64,000 nt of DNA from CAYRGQ01 sp964423925 (GCA_964423925.1 CAYRGQ010000008.1:1-64000), one strand, 5' to 3'; positions 36,180 through 45,619 are shown, numbered from the stretch's first letter. The notes: generated by a model from the letters alone, not told the origin. A program made the numbers and translations.

Positions 36180-37175
36180 ATGGCAGCCCAACAGCAGAAA
36201 CACATCCTCGTAGGCACGCATCATCTGGAGCAGGTCGGCGGGTCGGAGTTGTACACGGTAGACCTACTCAAAGCGCTGCAGCGGCGCGGCGACGTCACGG
36301 TCGAATATTTTGCATTGCAGCGCGGAAAACTCGCCCAATATATCGAACAATCTCTCGGCATCCGCTACAAATCCCGGACCCGCTACGACCTCATCCTCGC
36401 CTCCCACAATGTGGTCGTGGACGCACTGCGCAAACACGGGCAGATCGTACAAATTTGCCACGGCACCATCCCTCCGCTTGAGCAGCCATCGTTGTATGCA
36501 GACCTACACGTGGGAATCAGTGAGGAAGTATGCGGCCACTTGGCCCGACTTGGGTATCCAAGCCGACTGGTATTAAATGGGTTGGACCTCCAGCAGAAGA
36601 GACCCATGCATGCCATAAACCCAACACTCCGTACCGTGCTGTCACTTTGCCAAAGCGAGCAAGCAAATGATATGCTCGGGCGGGTGTGCGAACGGGCGGG
36701 CGTGGCACTCATCCGCCACAATAAACACAGGAACCCGACGTTCAATATCGAACATGAGATCAACCAGGCCGATATGGTCGTCGGCATCGGCCGCTCAGTA
36801 TACGATGCCATGGCCTGCGGCAGACCCTGCATTGTGTTCGACTGGCGCGACTACAACGGGCACAAAGGCGACGGCTACCTCCATCCCGATCTGTTCGAGG
36901 TGTATGTGCGGACCAATTGCTCGGGTCGCTCTCGACATTTGGCATTCGACGAGGATCAACTGTTGGCAGAATTTGCGAAGTACGACCCGGCGGACGGGGC
37001 CAAACTACGCCAGCTTGCCGAAGCCCGGCTGAACGTGGACATCACCTGCGACGTTCTCCTACGAATGCCGCGCTATATCGGTGTGAGAATGCGGTATCGA
37101 AAAAAGATTCGCGTGTTAAGACATCGCGTGCGCCGCCTTAAACGGTCTGTCCGCAGGCGGTTGGGCAAGCTGTAA
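36180..37175 (+). CDS. GT-B glycosyltransferase
   Basis: A 331-residue protein from the ATG at 36180; an open frame runs back into the previous gene but that part is not conserved-looking. The start HILVGTHHLEQVGGSELYTVDLLKAL is typical of GT4-like enzymes (GGSE for the acceptor side), and VVGIGRSVYDAMACGRPCIVFDW is the donor-sugar binding region. The very basic C-terminal tail (RYRKKIRVLRHRVRRLKRSV) may contact membrane lipid or polyanions. Likely part of surface-glycan assembly. Confidence 0.75.
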   Translation: MAAQQQKHILVGTHHLEQVGGSELYTVDLLKALQRRGDVTVEYFALQRGKLAQYIEQSLGIRYKSRTRYDLILASHNVVVDALRKHGQIVQICHGTIPPLEQPSLYADLHVGISEEVCGHLARLGYPSRLVLNGLDLQQKRPMHAINPTLRTVLSLCQSEQANDMLGRVCERAGVALIRHNKHRNPTFNIEHEINQADMVVGIGRSVYDAMACGRPCIVFDWRDYNGHKGDGYLHPDLFEVYVRTNCSGRSRHLAFDEDQLLAEFAKYDPADGAKLRQLAEARLNVDITCDVLLRMPRYIGVRMRYRKKIRVLRHRVRRLKRSVRRRLGKL

Positions 37176-37222
37176 TCACCCATTGCCGCAAAGCCGACAA
37201 ACGTGCCAGCTTTCAAACAAAA

Positions 37223-37246
37223 AAAGCCCGGCTTCAGCCGGGCTTT
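37223..37246 (-). terminator. Intrinsic terminator of pyk
   Basis: An 11-bp perfect stem AAAGCCCGGCT / AGCCGGGCTTT with a two-base loop. On the minus strand it is followed by a run of U (TTTTGTTTG), so it serves pyk; it may also stop transcription from the glycosyltransferase side. Confidence 0.92.
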
Positions 37247-37278
37247 GTAAGTAAAGAACGTTTGGTAGTCGCCGAGGA

Positions 37279-38709
37279 CTACTCCATGATGGTGATTTTG
37301 ATCGTATTGGTTTTGCCTTTCAGGTGGAGCGGCGTGGAGGCCGTATTGATTACCACCTCTCCCGGGCTTACCAACTGCTTCTCGCGCAATACGCGGTTGA
37401 CGTCGTTGATGCTACCATCGGTGCTTTCAAACTTATCGTAGAAAAAGGTCTTAACCCCCCACAACAAGCTCAGCGTGTTAAGCAAGCGCCTATTGCCCGT
37501 AAAAATATAAATGTCGGCATCGGGACGGTAGCTGGATATCTCAAACGCCGTGTACCCCGAGGAAGTCATCGCCACGATCGCCGACGCGTTGGCCTTTTCT
37601 GCCAAATAGATGGACGAGCTGCATATAGCGTCGGGAATCATCGATTCTTCTACATATTCCGCTTTCTTAGCAATGTAATAGGGATAGGACGTACGTTCCA
37701 CGTGCACGATAATCTTGCTCATCGTCTCGATGACAATCTCGGGGAATTCGCCCACTGATGTTTCGCCGCTGAGCATCACCGCATCCGCCCCGTCCAATAC
37801 GGAGTTAGCCACGTCGTTAACTTCGGCGCGTGTTGGGCGCGGCGTCGTAATCATGCTTTCCAGCATTTGCGTCGCAATGATAACTGGCTTGGCCGCATTA
37901 CGGCATTTTTTCACAATCATCTTCTGCAATACCGGAACGTCCTCCATTGGCATTTCCACGCCTAGGTCGCCACGAGCCACCATAATGCCGTCCGTAGCGG
38001 CAATGATTGCATCGATATTGTCAATCGCCTCAGGTTTTTCGATCTTGGCAATAACGCGGGCATCTTTCCCCTTCGCTTTAATGATTTCCTTAAGCCGGAT
38101 GATATCTTCGGCCTTGCGCACGAAGGACATACCGATCCACTCGATATCGTGTTCCAGTACGAACTCAAGGTTAACTAAGTCCTCGTCCGTCAAACTGGGG
38201 ATGGACACATTAGTATTCGGCAAGTTAACGCCTTTTCGTGAGGTCAACACGCCACCATGTACCACTTCGCAGGTGACGGTGTCCTGCCGGTTGGTAGCCA
38301 ACACCTTGAGTTGGATCTTACCATCGTCCAATAAGATAATTTCGCCCTCGGCCACGTCTTGTGGAAAGGTCTCGTAGGTAATATAAATCTGCTTTTCGTC
38401 GCCGATCAGCTCCTTGGTGGTGATTTCCACCTGGGTTCCATTCAAAAGTACGGCACCCCCTTCCTTCATCTTGCCGATACGGATTTTCGGACCCTGAAGG
38501 TCGGCCAACATGCCCACATTGATGTTGTACTCCTTGTTGATTTCCTTGATGGTATTGATTACCTTCAAGTGATCTTCGTGGCTGCCATGCGAGAAGTTGA
38601 GGCGGCATACGTCCACACCTTTCGCAATCATGCTTGCCAATACTTCCTTCTTAGCCGAAGCCGGGCCCAAGGTGGCCACGATTTTTGTTCGCTTCTGGAC
38701 TTTTTCCAT
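37279..38709 (-). CDS. pyk: Pyruvate kinase
   Basis: Transfers phosphate from phosphoenolpyruvate to ADP at the end of glycolysis. The 476-residue protein has the start TKIVATLGPAS, VCRLNFSHGSHEDH, the active-site Lys in RVIAKIEKPEAIDN, and MVARGDLGVEMP. Length is normal and no extra domain is present. It has its own -7 element at 38784-38791. Confidence 0.97.
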   Translation of the reverse strand: MEKVQKRTKIVATLGPASAKKEVLASMIAKGVDVCRLNFSHGSHEDHLKVINTIKEINKEYNINVGMLADLQGPKIRIGKMKEGGAVLLNGTQVEITTKELIGDEKQIYITYETFPQDVAEGEIILLDDGKIQLKVLATNRQDTVTCEVVHGGVLTSRKGVNLPNTNVSIPSLTDEDLVNLEFVLEHDIEWIGMSFVRKAEDIIRLKEIIKAKGKDARVIAKIEKPEAIDNIDAIIAATDGIMVARGDLGVEMPMEDVPVLQKMIVKKCRNAAKPVIIATQMLESMITTPRPTRAEVNDVANSVLDGADAVMLSGETSVGEFPEIVIETMSKIIVHVERTSYPYYIAKKAEYVEESMIPDAICSSSIYLAEKANASAIVAMTSSGYTAFEISSYRPDADIYIFTGNRRLLNTLSLLWGVKTFFYDKFESTDGSINDVNRVLREKQLVSPGEVVINTASTPLHLKGKTNTIKITIME

Positions 38710-38783
38710 GTATTTGTAAATTATCTGTTAATGTCTTATTCGCGTGCCCTGTGCTGGCATCCTGCCCTATCCCGGGCTGGCCG

Positions 38784-38791
38784 CAAAGATA
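38784..38791 (-). promoter_or_regulatory. -7 element of pyk
   Basis: Minus strand TATCTTTG, an exact TAnnTTTG, 75 bases before the pyk ATG. It lies in the gap between pyk and the IPExxxVDY gene. Confidence 0.5.
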
Positions 38792-38824
38792 GGTGTACTT
38801 TCTACACAATGGCGACTTTTTGTG

Positions 38825-39247
38825 TTAAAAAATTAGATTCTCCTTCGATTTTAGCTTTTCGGGCAGGATTTCTCCGGCCACCAACACGTCGGCAATCGCA
38901 TTAAGCTGTTCGTCCAGCGCTTGCAGATCGCTATCGTCAATAAAGTTTTTGATAATGAGAAAGTAATCCGTCTGTCGCATCTCGGGGATAAGCCACCCTC
39001 CATCGTATCCCCGATTAGCGATCAGGTAAAACTCCGTTTCGTAATCTTCGCTCAGATAGGCATATTTGCTGAAGTAGGATGGTACATCGGCATTTGCGGT
39101 CAACACCTCGTGGTCGTCCGTTTTACCCAATCTCAATCCCGTATTCTTATTGATAAAATGACAAAGGCGATAATCTTTCAAAGGGCTCGATATCGCTATC
39201 AACACGAAGTCTAAATCTAATTCGTATTTTAAGATGAACTTGTTCAA
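38825..39247 (-). CDS. IPExxxVDY family protein
   Basis: A 140-residue Bacteroidota protein whose motif reads LIPEMRQTDYFLII, the family's IPE-x3-(V/T)DY signature; function unknown. In many genomes of the phylum it sits between rnc and pyk. Here pyk follows but rnc is 35 kb away. Start is apparently TTG at 39247 (MNKFILKYELDLDF), because no ATG occurs near the start of the conserved sequence. Confidence 0.9.
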   Translation of the reverse strand: MNKFILKYELDLDFVLIAISSPLKDYRLCHFINKNTGLRLGKTDDHEVLTANADVPSYFSKYAYLSEDYETEFYLIANRGYDGGWLIPEMRQTDYFLIIKNFIDDSDLQALDEQLNAIADVLVAGEILPEKLKSKENLIF

Positions 39248-39273
39248 AAAAACGAGTCAAAATTTGTGTTTCA

Positions 39274-39281
39274 CAAACTTA
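39274..39281 (-). promoter_or_regulatory. -7 element of the IPExxxVDY gene
   Basis: Minus strand TAAGTTTG, an exact TAnnTTTG, about 26 bases before the start codon. Confidence 0.5.
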
Positions 39282-39403
39282 GCCATTTTTTCTCACACGT
39301 AGCGTGGGGCGACCGCATGTTTTCTAACAATACCGTTAGCTAACGTATTTCTCTCGGCGTGCGCTCCTCGATGATTGCGGGAAAGACCGGGCAACAGCCG
39401 CTC

Positions 39404-40051
39404 TTATCCTTTTCCAAACACACGCGTGTTCGCCTTGTCGAGTTCCTCGACGGAAATACTATGCGGTTTACCCGGGTAAATGTCGACCGTCAGGGACGCT
39501 CCTAATTCGGCCATAATGGATTCGGTTTCCCGAATACGATGCAAGGGCACATGCGGATCGTCATCGCCCGCACTGATTAACACCGGCGTGCCGCTAAAAT
39601 TGCCTTTGTAGAGGCTCCTATCTAGCGACCCGCCTATCAGCCCTCCGGTGAAGGCTACCACGCCACCATAGGGCCGGGCGTGCCGGGTGGCGTACTCCAA
39701 TGCCAAGCAAGCGCCCTGCGAGAACCCCAGGAAATAAATCCGTTCGTGTGCGATTTCCATTGCGACAGCCTCCTTGACCGCTTGGTCGACTAACGCAATA
39801 GCTGATTCGAAGGCCGGTTGGTTTTGCGCGGTTGGAGCCATAAAGCTATACGGATACCAGCTATTATTTGTAGCCTGCGGAGCCAGCAGGACGGCGTCGC
39901 CACCGACATGAAGATGTTGCTGCAACGCGAGTATGTTCGCAGCCGTACTGCCCCGCCCATGCAACATAATGACGGCTTTCGACGCCCGCTCCATGGACGC
40001 CGATCGCCGCTCGATTTGTATATCGTGGGTATAAGCCATTTTCTTTTCCAT
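39404..40051 (-). CDS. MhqD-like carboxylesterase
   Basis: A 215-residue alpha/beta hydrolase of the phospholipase/carboxylesterase type. The nucleophile Ser is in FLGFSQGACLALEYA, the Asp in SAGDDDPHVP and the His in YPGKPHSIS; AVIMLHGRGS forms the oxyanion loop. Its ATG directly follows the stop of the ring-cleaving dioxygenase. The two-gene set matches the MhqO/MhqD theme of quinone and catechol detoxification in Firmicutes. Confidence 0.88.
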   Translation of the reverse strand: MEKKMAYTHDIQIERRSASMERASKAVIMLHGRGSTAANILALQQHLHVGGDAVLLAPQATNNSWYPYSFMAPTAQNQPAFESAIALVDQAVKEAVAMEIAHERIYFLGFSQGACLALEYATRHARPYGGVVAFTGGLIGGSLDRSLYKGNFSGTPVLISAGDDDPHVPLHRIRETESIMAELGASLTVDIYPGKPHSISVEELDKANTRVFGKG

Positions 40052-40990
40052 TTAGCCCAATACGGGCAATACTTGTTCGATTTGTTCTCGGCTGGCTTGG
40101 TATTGCGAGGGCAGTTTCAGGCCGCTTCCCAATTCGTCGACTGATTCGTCGGTGGTAAACCCGGGATTGTCCGTCGCTATTTCGAACAGCACGCCGCCCG
40201 GCTCCCTGAAATAAAGCGAATAGAAATAATTGCGGTCGATCTTTTCGGTAATTTGCAGTCCTCGCGACACGATTTGGTCCCTGAAATACATCAACGAAGC
40301 CTCGTCCTTAACCCGAAACGCAACATGGTGTACAGATCCGCCCGCCACATGGCCGCGTTCTTCGCCGAGGGCTTCTACAAGGTCAATAATTGCCGCATGT
40401 TCTACTGCATTCGTCACGAAACGAAAGCGATTGACGTGCTGTTCAGCCAATGTGTAGCCAAAAACCTCCGTCAAGATTGCCGCTGTTGCGTCCTTGTTTT
40501 TGGTCGTAATCGTCACGTGGTGAAAACCGCGGATGGCATAATCGGCCGATACTTCAGGAGTCGTCCATGGCTTGCGCTTGTCGGCCTTTTTAGGAACCGT
40601 CAGTTCGATTTTCAAGCCATCCCTGTCTAGGAAGGTGAGGTATTGCTCCCCGAACTTCTCAGCGGGTTTATTATAGATCACATTGTTCTCCTCTAGGCGA
40701 CGCAACCAGAAATCAAGGCTGCCCTCGGGTACCGCGTAGCCCACTTCCGTAACTTGCCCGGTTCCCCGCTTGCCTAGGCGCACACGGTCGCCCCAAGGGA
40801 AAAAGGTCATGATCGTACCCGGCGTCCCTACCTCATTGCCAAAATAGAAATGATAGGTCTGGGGGTCGTCGAAATTAACCGTCTTCTTGACGAGCCGTTG
40901 GCTCAATACGCGCGTATAGAAGTCGTAGTTTTTGACCGCGTTTCCCGCAATGGCGGTAACGTGGTGGATGCCCAAGATTTTGTTGTCCAT
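40052..40990 (-). CDS. Ring-cleaving dioxygenase (MhqO-like)
   Basis: A 312-residue protein with two glyoxalase/VOC modules: residues 1-130 start GIHHVTAIAGNAVKNYDFYTRVL, and the second starts GFHHVTITTKNKDATAAILTEVFG at about 152. Metal ligands H9, H220 (SVHHVAFRV) and a Glu in GGVLFEIATDN fit the extradiol type. It should open the ring of hydroquinone- or catechol-like stress compounds. Co-transcribed with the esterase gene. Confidence 0.9.
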   Translation of the reverse strand: MDNKILGIHHVTAIAGNAVKNYDFYTRVLSQRLVKKTVNFDDPQTYHFYFGNEVGTPGTIMTFFPWGDRVRLGKRGTGQVTEVGYAVPEGSLDFWLRRLEENNVIYNKPAEKFGEQYLTFLDRDGLKIELTVPKKADKRKPWTTPEVSADYAIRGFHHVTITTKNKDATAAILTEVFGYTLAEQHVNRFRFVTNAVEHAAIIDLVEALGEERGHVAGGSVHHVAFRVKDEASLMYFRDQIVSRGLQITEKIDRNYFYSLYFREPGGVLFEIATDNPGFTTDESVDELGSGLKLPSQYQASREQIEQVLPVLG

Positions 40991-41014
40991 GATATGTTCC
41001 TCTCCTTATACCAA

Positions 41015-41022
41015 CAAAGGTA
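41015..41022 (-). promoter_or_regulatory. -7 element of the MhqO-like gene
   Basis: Minus strand TACCTTTG, an exact TAnnTTTG, about 25 bases before the ATG. Confidence 0.5.
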
Positions 41023-41099
41023 GGAAACCATGGTTTGCCACACATTGACCTAAGTTAAGAAGGCCCTCAGGGTTTCGCTCCCGACAACAGCCCACAAAA

Positions 41100-41132
41100 A
41101 ACCCCCGATGCCAACAAATGGAATCGGGGGTT
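41100..41132 (-). terminator. Intrinsic terminator after the E2 gene
   Basis: A 10-bp stem AACCCCCGAT / ATCGGGGGTT with a 13-base loop. On the minus strand it is followed by a run of T, so it ends the pdhA-E2 transcript. Confidence 0.88.
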
Positions 41133-41160
41133 ATTAGGGTTATGCCCAGAAGCAAGTCGT

Positions 41161-42819
41161 CTAGGCCAAAAGCCGGACCGGCTCTTCGAGCAAATTTTTG
41201 AGTGTTTGCAGGAATGCAGCGCCTGAAGCGCCGTCCACGGAACGGTGGTCACAGCTCAGGGTCAATTTCATGACATTGCCTGGAACTACGGCGCCGTTTT
41301 TGACGACGGGAACTTGCTGTATTCCGCCAACAGCCAAAATACAAGAATCCGGAGAGTTGATAATCGCCGTAAATTGGTCTATGCCAAACATGCCCAAGTT
41401 GGACACCGTGAAGGTAGAACCCTCCCAGTCGGCAGGCTGTAGTTTCTTATTCTTGGCGCGTTGCGCAAAGTCTTTCACTTCCGCGGATATGTGCGACAAG
41501 CTCTTGCCGTCTGCAAAACGCACCACGGGTACCAAGAGTCCGTCCTCGACGGCTACCGCCACCCCAATATTTACATGCTCGTTATACCGAATCTTGTCAC
41601 CTTGCCATGACGAGTTTACGGTCGGGTGCTGCTTGAGGGCTACTGCGACAGCCTTAATCACCAGGTCGTTAAACGATACTTTAACGGGAGCCACTTCGTT
41701 AATCTTGGCACGCGCCTCGATAGCGCTATCCATATCGACTTTAATGGTCAAATAGAAGTGAGGAGCCGTGAACAAACTTTCTGACAACCTACGGGCGATG
41801 GTCTTGCGCATTTGCGAAACCGGTTTATCGGTATAGCGCTCTTCACCCACAAACTGCGGAATAACCACAGTTTCCTTCGCGGGGGCCTGGCCTTGCTGGG
41901 CAGCGGTGTCCGCCGCAGGCGCTGCGGCTACGGGCTTAAAGGATTCCACGTCCTTCTTTACAATACGGCCACCGTCGGCCGAGCCTTTTACTTCACGCAG
42001 GTCGATCCCTTTGTCTTGGGCGATACGGCGTGCCAGCGGAGAGGCTTTGACGCGTGCGTCATCGGATTCGGCAGGCGCGGCTTCAGTTGTTTTGGCGGCC
42101 GTCTCCGTTTTTGCTGGAGCTGGCGCCGAGGCCTTGTCTCCCGCCTTAGCCGAACCTTTCTTTGATTTCTGTTTCAGCAGGGGCGTCACGTCGGTGCCTT
42201 CCTTGCCCACGATAGCGATAATGTCGTTCACCTTGGCGGCTTGACCTTTTTCCACGCCGATGTGTAGCAAGGTGCCGTCGGCATACGCCGTCACTTCCAT
42301 GGTGGCTTTGTCGGTTTCGACGTCAGCAATAGCGTCGTCGCTCTTGATGGTGTCACCGACCTTGAAATGCCATTCAGCGATCACGCCCTCGGTCATGGTA
42401 TCACTTAGCAAGGGCATAGTTATAACCGTAGCCCCTAAGGACTCGGCGGTAACCTCTTCCTCGCCTTCATCCGCTCCTTCTGCGTCGCTATCCGCGTTAG
42501 CGCTCGAATCCGCTTCCTGACCGGAAGTATCTTCGCCAGCACCGGATGATTCGGCATCAAGCAGGCTTTGGTAGTCTTCGCCTTCCTCGCCTAATACGGC
42601 AATAACCGCGTTAACCGGGATTGCGTCCCCCTCGCCAGGTCCGATATAGAGCAAGGTTCCTTCCTGATAGGACTCGAAATCCATCGTGGCCTTGTCGGTC
42701 TCCACCTCTGCGATCAAGTCGCCTGAACTTACTTTATCTCCTACTTTTTTGTGCCACTTAGCGATGACCCCTTCGGTCATGGTATCGCTCATCTTCGGCA
42801 TTCTTACTACTTCAGCCAT
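41161..42819 (-). CDS. Dihydrolipoyl acetyltransferase, pyruvate dehydrogenase E2
   Basis: A 552-residue E2 with two lipoyl domains, lipoyl Lys in ETDKATMDFES (about 43) and ETDKATMEVTA (about 168), then an Ala/Pro/Lys-rich linker, a subunit-binding domain (VKASPLARRIAQDKGIDL, about 255-290) and the acetyltransferase core with CDHRSVDGASGAAF at the C-terminus. Transfers the acetyl group to CoA. Two lipoyl domains are common for Bacteroidota E2. It follows E1-alpha at a 51-base gap; E1-beta and E3 are not here. Confidence 0.95.
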   Translation of the reverse strand: MAEVVRMPKMSDTMTEGVIAKWHKKVGDKVSSGDLIAEVETDKATMDFESYQEGTLLYIGPGEGDAIPVNAVIAVLGEEGEDYQSLLDAESSGAGEDTSGQEADSSANADSDAEGADEGEEEVTAESLGATVITMPLLSDTMTEGVIAEWHFKVGDTIKSDDAIADVETDKATMEVTAYADGTLLHIGVEKGQAAKVNDIIAIVGKEGTDVTPLLKQKSKKGSAKAGDKASAPAPAKTETAAKTTEAAPAESDDARVKASPLARRIAQDKGIDLREVKGSADGGRIVKKDVESFKPVAAAPAADTAAQQGQAPAKETVVIPQFVGEERYTDKPVSQMRKTIARRLSESLFTAPHFYLTIKVDMDSAIEARAKINEVAPVKVSFNDLVIKAVAVALKQHPTVNSSWQGDKIRYNEHVNIGVAVAVEDGLLVPVVRFADGKSLSHISAEVKDFAQRAKNKKLQPADWEGSTFTVSNLGMFGIDQFTAIINSPDSCILAVGGIQQVPVVKNGAVVPGNVMKLTLSCDHRSVDGASGAAFLQTLKNLLEEPVRLLA

Positions 42820-42870
42820 TATCGTATCGTTATCTTTCGTTAACTATATCCAAATACCTCAACCGCTAAC

Positions 42871-43866
42871 TTAATCTACCACAAAGGGGTAGTTCTCCTC
42901 TACGTATACATCCTCGTACAGCTCGAATGCCTCGGGATAAGGTGACTCCTCGGCAAATTTCACGGATTCGTCAACAATCCGTTTCACTTCTTCACCGACT
43001 TCTTCAAACCATTTCTCGTCTGCGTATTTCTTTTCGATAATCGCGGCTTTGGTTGTGATGATCGGGTCGCGTCCTTTATACTCTTCAAGCTCTTCCTTGG
43101 TGCGGTATTTGGCCGGGTCAGACATCGAGTGGCCTTTGTAACGGTATGTCCGCATCTCGAGGAAAGTGGGTCCCTCACCGTTTCTCGCCCGTTGCACCGC
43201 CTCGTCCATTGCGTTGTGTACTGCCACAACGTCCATGCCGTCGACGGGGGCACTCGGCATGTCGAACCCTAATCCCATCTTGTATATCTCGGTCATGTTC
43301 GTTGTCCGCGCCACCGATGTTCCCATGGCGTAGCCGTTGTTTTCGCACACGAAGATTACGGGTAGCTTCCACAGCATCGCCATGTTGAGAGTCTCGTTAA
43401 ACGCTCCCTGGCGGACTGCACCATCACCCATATAACAAACGTTCACATTGTCGGTGCCATTATATTTTTCGGCAAAAGCGATGCCCGCACCCAATGGAAT
43501 CTGTCCCCCTACGATACCGTGGCCTCCCATAAACTTATGCTCCTTGCTGAAAAAGTGCATCGAGCCTCCCTTTCCTTTCGAGCATCCAGTCACTTTGCCA
43601 AACATCTCAGCCATCGCTTCGTTCGGGCTCATACCTTTTGCGATAGCGTGGGCGTGATCGCGGTAAGCCGTAATCATGGAGTCCTCGGGGCGCAGTACGG
43701 ACATTGCCCCGGCAACTACGGCCTCCTGGCCAATATATAAATGGCAAAATCCCCGGATTTTTTGCTGACCGTACAGTTGCCCGGCCTTCTCTTCAAACTT
43801 ACGCATGAGTAGCATGGATCTGTACCACTCCAAATAGGTTTCTTTCGTTATGGGTGTCGCGCTCAT
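42871..43866 (-). CDS. pdhA: Pyruvate dehydrogenase E1 component, alpha subunit
   Basis: Thiamine-diphosphate subunit that decarboxylates pyruvate and acetylates E2. The 331-residue protein has the TPP motif YMGDGAVRQGAFNETLNMA and the phosphorylation-loop-like region TYRYKGHSMSDPAKYRTKEE. Since no E1-beta gene is adjacent, pdhB must lie elsewhere in the genome. First gene of the pdhA-E2 unit. Confidence 0.95.
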   Translation of the reverse strand: MSATPITKETYLEWYRSMLLMRKFEEKAGQLYGQQKIRGFCHLYIGQEAVVAGAMSVLRPEDSMITAYRDHAHAIAKGMSPNEAMAEMFGKVTGCSKGKGGSMHFFSKEHKFMGGHGIVGGQIPLGAGIAFAEKYNGTDNVNVCYMGDGAVRQGAFNETLNMAMLWKLPVIFVCENNGYAMGTSVARTTNMTEIYKMGLGFDMPSAPVDGMDVVAVHNAMDEAVQRARNGEGPTFLEMRTYRYKGHSMSDPAKYRTKEELEEYKGRDPIITTKAAIIEKKYADEKWFEEVGEEVKRIVDESVKFAEESPYPEAFELYEDVYVEENYPFVVD

Positions 43867-43897
43867 TTTCTTCTGTGGATTAAACTTTTTCGGAAGG

Positions 43898-43905
43898 CAA
43901 AGCTA
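43898..43905 (-). promoter_or_regulatory. -7 element of pdhA
   Basis: Minus strand TAGCTTTG, an exact TAnnTTTG, about 31 bases before the pdhA ATG. Confidence 0.5.
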
Positions 43906-44092
43906 ATCAATTGTGGCGAATAAAGATAGACTAGCCCGAAATTATTCCCCGCTTTGACACAGCTCTGATGATGTAAAGCTATGCGTGCTGAGCCGTAAGT
44001 CCTCGTACAGCTTCCGGCCTACCTGCCCGTACGCCCATCGGGGCATCACGCGAAAAGCCGCGGGCTAATCGCTGGTGCCACGGGAGACGCGC

Positions 44093-44962
44093 CTATTGGC
44101 GAATAACGGGTTCCACCGTGTATCCGGCCCGCCTTAGCAAGCTAACCACGCCAGTCTCGCCGGCAAGGTGCGCTGCGCCTACAGCAAAAAAGGTTGGTTT
44201 CTCCTTCATGGCATCCACCATGATGGGGAGCCATTGCGCATTGCGCTCGCCGAGCAGCACATCCGAATATGCCTGCAGCGAGGGGTCCGCTTCCGTCAAC
44301 GCCAGCATTTCGTCAATGTCCTCCGTTTTGTAAAGGGACAGCAACTGCGCCATCGCCTGCTTGACACTGTCTTGCTTGAATAGCAGTTCCTCGAATTGCT
44401 TGGCCTGCACACGATAGGGGATTCTGTCGAACACCTCCATCTGCCGCGCGACGGTTTCCAGACCCTTTACTTGTACTTGATCGGTATCTATTGCCTCCAT
44501 CAGGGCCACTTCCACGCCCGTGAGCTCGCAATCAAGCACGGAAGGCAGTAGCATCGACACAAAAAGCAGCGGTTTCAAACGTTGCAAGAAGGCGAGCGGC
44601 TGGCCCGTAGTCTCTAGGAATGCCTGCGATATCCGCTCGAAACGTTCTTGGGTATAGAGTTGCGAGAGCGTGGTGTCGTTTTTCATCAACGCGTGCTGTA
44701 AGAGTTGACCTTGGAGTTGCGGATCCGAGAGATCGATTTCCAAGTAAACCTGTTCGGCTTGGGATAGCTTCTCCTGCAAAACACCCTCTACCGAAAAGTC
44801 AGCCGCGCATAGGACATGAAATGTCCCGAAGATGTGTGACGGGGAAATGAGGTCTCCACCAGAAACTTCCCAAAGTAAGGCACGTTCTGCAGGGGCCTTT
44901 CCAGCAGCGGGGTTGAGGGCGCAAACAATTAACGCGAGTAAAGAAAAAAATTTGTTGTGCAT
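44093..44962 (-). CDS. TraB/GumN family protein
   Basis: An exported protein of 289 residues from the ATG at 44962, whose signal peptide is MHNKFFSLLALIVCALNPAAG; the frame is open eight codons further up. The start LLWEVSGGDLISPSHIFGTFHVL and the end FFAVGAAHLAGETGVVSLLRRAGYTVEPV carry the conserved GTxH and GxxHL motifs of the TraB/GumN group, whose members are thought to be metal-dependent proteases of the EreA/ChaN-like fold. No operon partner; role unknown. Confidence 0.88.
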   Translation of the reverse strand: MHNKFFSLLALIVCALNPAAGKAPAERALLWEVSGGDLISPSHIFGTFHVLCAADFSVEGVLQEKLSQAEQVYLEIDLSDPQLQGQLLQHALMKNDTTLSQLYTQERFERISQAFLETTGQPLAFLQRLKPLLFVSMLLPSVLDCELTGVEVALMEAIDTDQVQVKGLETVARQMEVFDRIPYRVQAKQFEELLFKQDSVKQAMAQLLSLYKTEDIDEMLALTEADPSLQAYSDVLLGERNAQWLPIMVDAMKEKPTFFAVGAAHLAGETGVVSLLRRAGYTVEPVIRQ

Positions 44963-45619
44963 GACTGTCGGACTTTTGAATTTCACTAAATATTAAACGT
45001 CAATTTCGCTTCGGTGTTACATGGCTTTTCGACCCGCTGTCATTCAGGACGATATCACCGAGTGTCGGCGAAGCATACCACTTCGAACCGCTTCGAGCAC
45101 CAAAAACGGAACCTTTTGCTCCCCCTCAATACGACAACACGCGGAAAAACCGATGAAAATCTTGTCAACAGCCTTGTAGTCGACTTGTAGTTATCCGGCC
45201 CCTCCCTTCGTTATCCTCCCTGCCAAAAGGGTGTTAACGATGGGTGAAACCCCTCGGTTTTACGCGGTTGATTTTATCAAATCAGAAAACCCAATACTAG
45301 GATTAATTAATCATCTAAACACGACAAAAATCACTGAAGTTGGAAATTTCAATGTAAATAAGCTGTAGTACACATGTCATACGCGGATTTTTTTAACAAA
45401 ATCAATATAAACAATTAGCCTTTTCAACACGACAGAAAAGCACGCCTGCAGTGACCTAATTTGTCGTTCCCTAGTGATGAAACAACTATCATTTTTTCTT
45501 CTGTGTTAAAACCCACCTAAACCATTTTATATATCTGTCAACCAGTCTGTTATAACTCGTGTAGTACCCATGTAACCCCTAAATATTTCTCTGTGGTTAA
45601 TTCCGTGCCGACCTTTGTC
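44963..45619. other. AT-rich intergenic region, about 650 bases
   Basis: No supported gene. The region is markedly AT-richer than its surroundings. A 42-codon ORF at 45240-45368 (start MGETPRFYAVDFIKS) is the only protein-like segment, and I would not call it a gene. I recognise no TAnnTTTG match, tRNA, attachment site or repeat. Confidence 0.5.

Noticed and set aside
45240..45368. 42-codon ORF in the AT-rich gap
   Set aside because: Short, no family, expected by chance in AT-rich DNA; noted only in the gap entry.
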